From Cenococcum geophilum 1.58 (lineage: Eukaryota > Ascomycota > Dothideomycetes > Gloniales > Gloniaceae), in NCBI GenBank assembly GCA_001692895.1, contig KV748209.1, positions 620,001 through 684,000 of the forward strand: DNA of 64,000 nucleotides. Direction: 5' to 3'. The translations under genes and the position numbers were made by a program. Positions 60,376 through 64,000 of this stretch are shown here, one piece after another. The notes under the pieces were generated by a model. That model was not told where the DNA came from, did no database searches, and saw only the letters and a list, made by a program, of their open reading frames with translations. Each line of letters opens with the position of its first letter. Within the stretch, counting starts at the first letter, position 1.

Positions 60376-60787
60376 AGTAAGACATACGAGAACAGGGTGG
60401 TGAGTCATAAGGTGATACCTGAGAGTGACCTCAACGGTCGACATCTTATTACTTGGCTATAATAACTCACCCAACCCTATATAACTCTTCTCACCCCAGT
60501 CCAGTTGCCTTTTTATTACTTCCTTCATTATATATAAGACCCTCATCTCTAGGCTTTACTTGTAGATAAAGCTACTTAGTTATTAGGACTCTATTATAGA
60601 GTCTTAAAAGCGGCAAGGCTTAATAAGTTATCTAATTAGGGACTTTCCTTCCGGATCTTGCGTTATCTTAGTCTAACTTATAGTAGTTTATTAATAAGTT
60701 ATATTAGGGCTCCATGAAATCGGCCTCTGCACCTCCACGCGGTAGAGCCCGGGAACCTAGCAGTACTATTAGCGTTCCATCAGGATC
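60376..60787. other. LTR-like sequence and host DNA left of the hAT element
   Basis: 60376-60510 holds a possible TATA region (CCCTATATAACTC at about 60474) and a match by transitions to about 50170-50200, suggesting an LTR relict. 60700-60787 is not RIP-mutated and joins 63280-63480 once the hAT element is removed. Confidence 0.45.
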
Positions 60788-60891
60788 GTGCTGATTAGGG
60801 TTGTTTTGGATAATCCTTATCGCGATAAGTCTTGGCATACCCTAAATAAATTTTCAGCTGCCTTCTTCTTCTTCTTTATTATTATACAAAT

Positions 60892-62997
60892 ATGGCTTTA
60901 GAAGTGGAATTAGAAGCTCTTAACTCTATTAATACCTCAAATTTAAAAATACAAGAGGTCGCTTAGCTCTTTTAATATAGAAGTGTACTCGTCTACTAGG
61001 TAGTAATAAGCCCGTATAGAATAAAAATGCCCATCTTTTATTCTATTATAAACACTGCATAGAGTTATACGCTGTATAGTTAACTTCTAATTTCCGAAAC
61101 CACTTAGCGTTAAAGCGTGGCATTACGGCTAAGCCTAAAACTAATTATATAAAAGAAGCAATACAGGATTAATTAAAAGATCCTTACCTTAAAGCGTTAT
61201 CTTAAAATAAGATAGAAGAGCTAGATTTAGAAGTACTCTAAGCGGTCCTAAATAAGGAAGTTATCAATAAGGCCCTTATTATATTAATTATTGTACAAAA
61301 CTTACTATTTTAAATAGTCGAGTGGCTGGAATTCTATGTCCTTCTATAGTTAATTAATCCTAAAGTAGACGGCCATATAACTATAGCCCATTTAATAGTT
61401 AGTAAAAAGGTTTATAACTTATAGCTATTACAAAAGGATATTATATAAAAGAGGCTGCAGTCTGCACTAATAAGTATTTATCTCTCTATTAATATCTAGA
61501 CCTCTCTAAATAATTACCTTCTCCTCGCGATTTGCGGCCATTTTATTAATAGCTAGGAAAAGCTTATAAACGCTCTCCTTGGCCTCTATATAGTAGCCTC
61601 TTATAGTAAGGATAAGCAATAGAATACTCTCCTTTTAGTGCTTAAGGACTATAGGATTATATAAACGCTAGGTACTATTATATCCATTAACTATACTATA
61701 AATAATAAGCTCTGCCGTATAATAAGCAACTAGCTTCTTTAGGAAGAAGGAATTAAATAGAACCCTATTAACCAATAGATCCGCTATTAGGGTTATATTC
61801 TAAACCTTACCGTTTAGGCTTTCTTCTTTAAAAACTTAATAAGTTTTAATAATATTAAGTTGTACAAAGAAGATAAGGTAAAAGGAAAAGAGTTAGATCT
61901 AAAAGAGGAGGAGGAGGAGAGTAATACATTTTGGAAACTTAGCGCACTTAGAAAGCTTTATAATATTACTATATACACCTATAGCTTAGCTAGTCGTATA
62001 AGGGAGTTTAAAAGTCTTATAGGGAGAAGAATTCCGCTTAATAATTATATGAGATAAAATAGCTAGTATTTTATACTTAGCGTAGCAATTTAAAAAGAGT
62101 CTGCCCTTAATACGTATACTAAGCGTAACCTTAATACACTTAAAAAGGACTATCTTAGTCTAAAGAACTGGGAGGCGCTTCGTATAATAAAAAGTTTTCT
62201 TTAGATACCCTACTAAGCAATCCTAAAATGCCAGGGACATAAAGTAATGCTTAAGAATATACTCTTTATAATAGATATTATAATTAAGCACTTTAATAAA
62301 TCTTAGGTTAGTTTATCTCTCCACTTTATTTTTTAATTTAGCTAATATTATATAATAAAAGGAGTATATATCTAATAAAGAGTTCTCTAAACGCATTAGA
62401 AATGCTTAGAATACCTTTAATAGGTATTACCATAAAATAGATAACTTGCCCCTTTACGCCGCTATACTTATTCTTTATCTAGCCCGTTATATAAGATATA
62501 TTAAGTAGGTTTGGAAAAAGGAGTAGCATAAGCCTATACTTAATAGCGTTTAAGAGCTTTAGGAAAGATATTAGAATAGAAGTTCTATGCCTAGAAGTAT
62601 ATTATTATATAAAAAGCTAGCTTTAGCTTAAGACCTTAATGGGTTTAATGGGGTTGCTAAGGATCTTAATAGTATAATGTTTTAACTAAGAAGTTAGGAC
62701 AAGTATAAGGACTTTATCTCTAAGACGCCGTATAAGATTTTAACGACTGCATTTTAGTAGTAGTCTTAGGAACAACAACAAAAGCGCTAGCCACGGCTCT
62801 CACTTATAGTAATTGAAATTCTCTTAATTCTAGCAATAAGTGATAAGCCAGAAAGAGTCTTTTTAGGTGGACGTTATAAGGTATTGTGGGAGAGAATACA
62901 GATAGATTCTGAAACTCTTAAGAAAATAGAGTGTTTAAAGAATTAGCATTAGAGAAGAACTGTAAGAGGGATAGGGGATTTTTCTTTAAGTATTTAA
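60892..62997 (+). pseudogene. hAT transposase, RIP-inactivated
   Basis: Cut-and-paste DDE-type transposase of the hAT superfamily. A start near 60892 reads MALEVELEALNSINTSNLKI. The middle (about 61480-62060) reads SINI-TSLNNYLLLAICGHF, then SFNNIKLY, then WKLSALRKLYNITIYTYSLA and RIPLNNYMR, equivalent to the family's IR-S-R and DN-TRWNS blocks. The hATC dimerisation part at about 62794-62930 reads PRLSLIVIEILL, SDKPERVFLGGR and LKKIECLKN. In-frame TAG/TAA stand where CAG/TGG are expected. The middle lies in a different frame from both ends, so small indels or an intron are also present. Not functional as read. Confidence 0.88.
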
Positions 62998-63050
62998 CTA
63001 CTATATAGTTAGGGGGAGAGGTATATAGGGACCTGTTTCTACTATAATAT

Positions 63051-63150
63051 CCGCAATATCCGCAATATCCGCAATATCTACAATATCTGTAATATCTGCA
63101 ATATCTGTAATATCTGCCAAATTCTGCCAAATTCTGCTAAATTCTGCTTA
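63051..63150 (+). repeat. 9 bp minisatellite (CCGCAATAT) followed by TTCTGCCAAA repeats
   Basis: Seven 9 bp units from 63051 (CCGCAATAT x3, then CTACAATAT, CTGTAATAT, CTGCAATAT, CTGTAATAT), then CTGCCAAAT/TCTGCTAAAT-type units to about 63150. Located between the transposase stop and the right end of the hAT element, where subterminal transposase-binding repeats are usual. A GGGGT-A-run-GCCCC hairpin follows at about 63154-63170. Confidence 0.85.
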
Positions 63151-63279
63151 GTTGGGGTAAAAAAGCCCCGCATAGGGCACTTTTATCCTTATCGATTGTG
63201 ATATTTTATGCATTTTCTATTAGGTAAGGATATTTTATGCTCGCTTATTTGCATTATCCAAAACAACCCTGGTGCTGAT

Positions 63280-64000
63280 AGACTACTAGAGCAAACGCAG
63301 AGACGTGCGTATAGCTGCGCAGCGCCGGCGCTGCGACGTAGTGGTGGTACGAAGGATTTTCTTGCTGGGAGGGTAAGCCCCAGCGGAGGCTTACAAACAC
63401 GATTACCACGTCTTTATGTACACGTCTAGTACACTCAAATTACGGCATCCACCTATGGCAGCGACTTTCTTCTTTTTATGCGGTATAACGATATACCGTA
63501 CGGCACCTATATATAGCTAAACCGTATACACCTCGCCCTCTTATCTAAACCGCTCTCTACTCCCTCTATACCTTAATCTACCTAGTATATTTTAATATAT
63601 AATATAGTGTAGGTACTTAGCTATAGGGGCTTAATGCACCCCTATAGCCAGTACTAGGTTAAGCGCGCTATTAGATATAGAAAGATAAGGAATAGAGGCT
63701 AGGAAGCGTTATTTAGCTATAAGTAGGAAGGCTATAGGTAGTGTAGATATATATATAGAGCAGTAAGAAGCTAGGGGTAGGTAAGTAATAATATTTAATA
63801 GCAATTTATAATATTATAGAAGTATAGATAAAGGGTAGATAGGGTAAAATAAGTAATTAGAATACTCCCTTATAAGAGTCTTAGAGTAACAACCTAATAG
63901 TATTTTTCCTCCTATTAATATAATACGGGCAAGCTACCTAGAGGGGTACACACTATATTACCTCTTACGTCGCCCTTTTTAGAGGTTTTTTATACCTAAC
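63280..64000. other. Host flank of the hAT element, then RIP-type AT-rich DNA
   Basis: 63280-63480 is of normal composition and includes the GC palindrome GCGCAGCGCCGGCGCTGCG (63317-63335). The 73-codon frame at 63208-63429 crosses the hAT end and is therefore not a real gene. From about 63490 the DNA is RIP-like. I recognise no element there. Confidence 0.5.

Larger units (their letters stand above)
60796..63271 (+). mobile_element. hAT DNA transposon with exact 8 bp target duplication
   Basis: A 2476 bp element. Left end TAGGGTTGTTTTGGATAAT (60796-60814) and right end ATTATCCAAAACAACCCTG (63253-63271) are inverted repeats identical over 18 of 19 positions. The first base differs as T/C, consistent with RIP of the hAT-typical CAGGG. 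Flanking 8 bp repeats GTGCTGAT (60788-60795, 63272-63279) are exact. An internal transposase remnant lies on the plus strand. Confidence 0.93.

Noticed and set aside
63051..63150. CRISPR array
   Set aside because: The units are 9-10 bp without spacers, and the genome is fungal.
63208..63429. 73-codon ORF at the right end of the hAT element
   Set aside because: It runs across the transposon end and its target duplication, so it cannot be an old gene.
1..64000. tRNA or rRNA genes
   Set aside because: Occasional GGTTCGA-like words occur, but I could not find a matching acceptor stem or cloverleaf.

Overview
The window looks like a filamentous ascomycete (Pezizomycotina) nuclear contig with strong repeat-induced point mutation (RIP). 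Two blocks have balanced base composition, short 48-106 bp GT-AG introns and fungal protein families (about 24.9-37.6 kb and 57.5-60.3 kb). The rest is AT-rich, full of TA steps and TAG/TAA stops. It is made almost wholly of decayed transposons, and where two copies can be compared they differ mainly by C-to-T and G-to-A transitions. I cannot name the species.

Layout. 1-12.86 kb: a Ty3/gypsy element (Gypsy-A, minus strand) split by a second gypsy element (Gypsy-B, 4114-11043, paired 229 bp LTRs) and by a 181 bp solo LTR that is not RIP-mutated. 12.86-24.95 kb: two plus-strand copies of a Crypton-like tyrosine-recombinase element with a GCR1_C-type tail. The second copy is split by Gypsy-C (18200-24387, 211 bp LTRs, target duplication AGGGC). 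24.95-37.6 kb: gene island with a replication factor C subunit, a small stress-type protein gene, a DUF7514-type protein, the MAPKKK Ste11 and the spliceosome factor Sde2. 37.8-57.3 kb: fragments of two gypsy elements (plus strand), a minus-strand Copia split by a Tad-like LINE with a 16 bp target duplication, a further gypsy pol and a second LINE. 57.5-60.3 kb: small island with one intact eight-exon MFS transporter. 60.8-63.27 kb: a hAT transposon with matching terminal inverted repeats and an 8 bp target duplication.

Genes. Rfc5 (clamp loading), Ste11 (pheromone/filamentation MAPK cascade) and Sde2 (splicing and silencing) are core housekeeping genes with no operon-like relation. The DUF7514 gene and STE11 are divergent across about 2.2 kb. 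The two genes nearest the left AT-rich block carry lesions: the RFC gene has a 70 bp segment present three times, which breaks the frame, and the small gene has a CAG-to-TAG-like stop plus an exon phase mismatch. Genes deeper in the island look intact. The MFS gene is intact although isolated inside transposon-derived DNA.

All calls come from reading the sequence and comparing it with remembered families. No database search was run. Boundaries of decayed elements without a target duplication are approximate.
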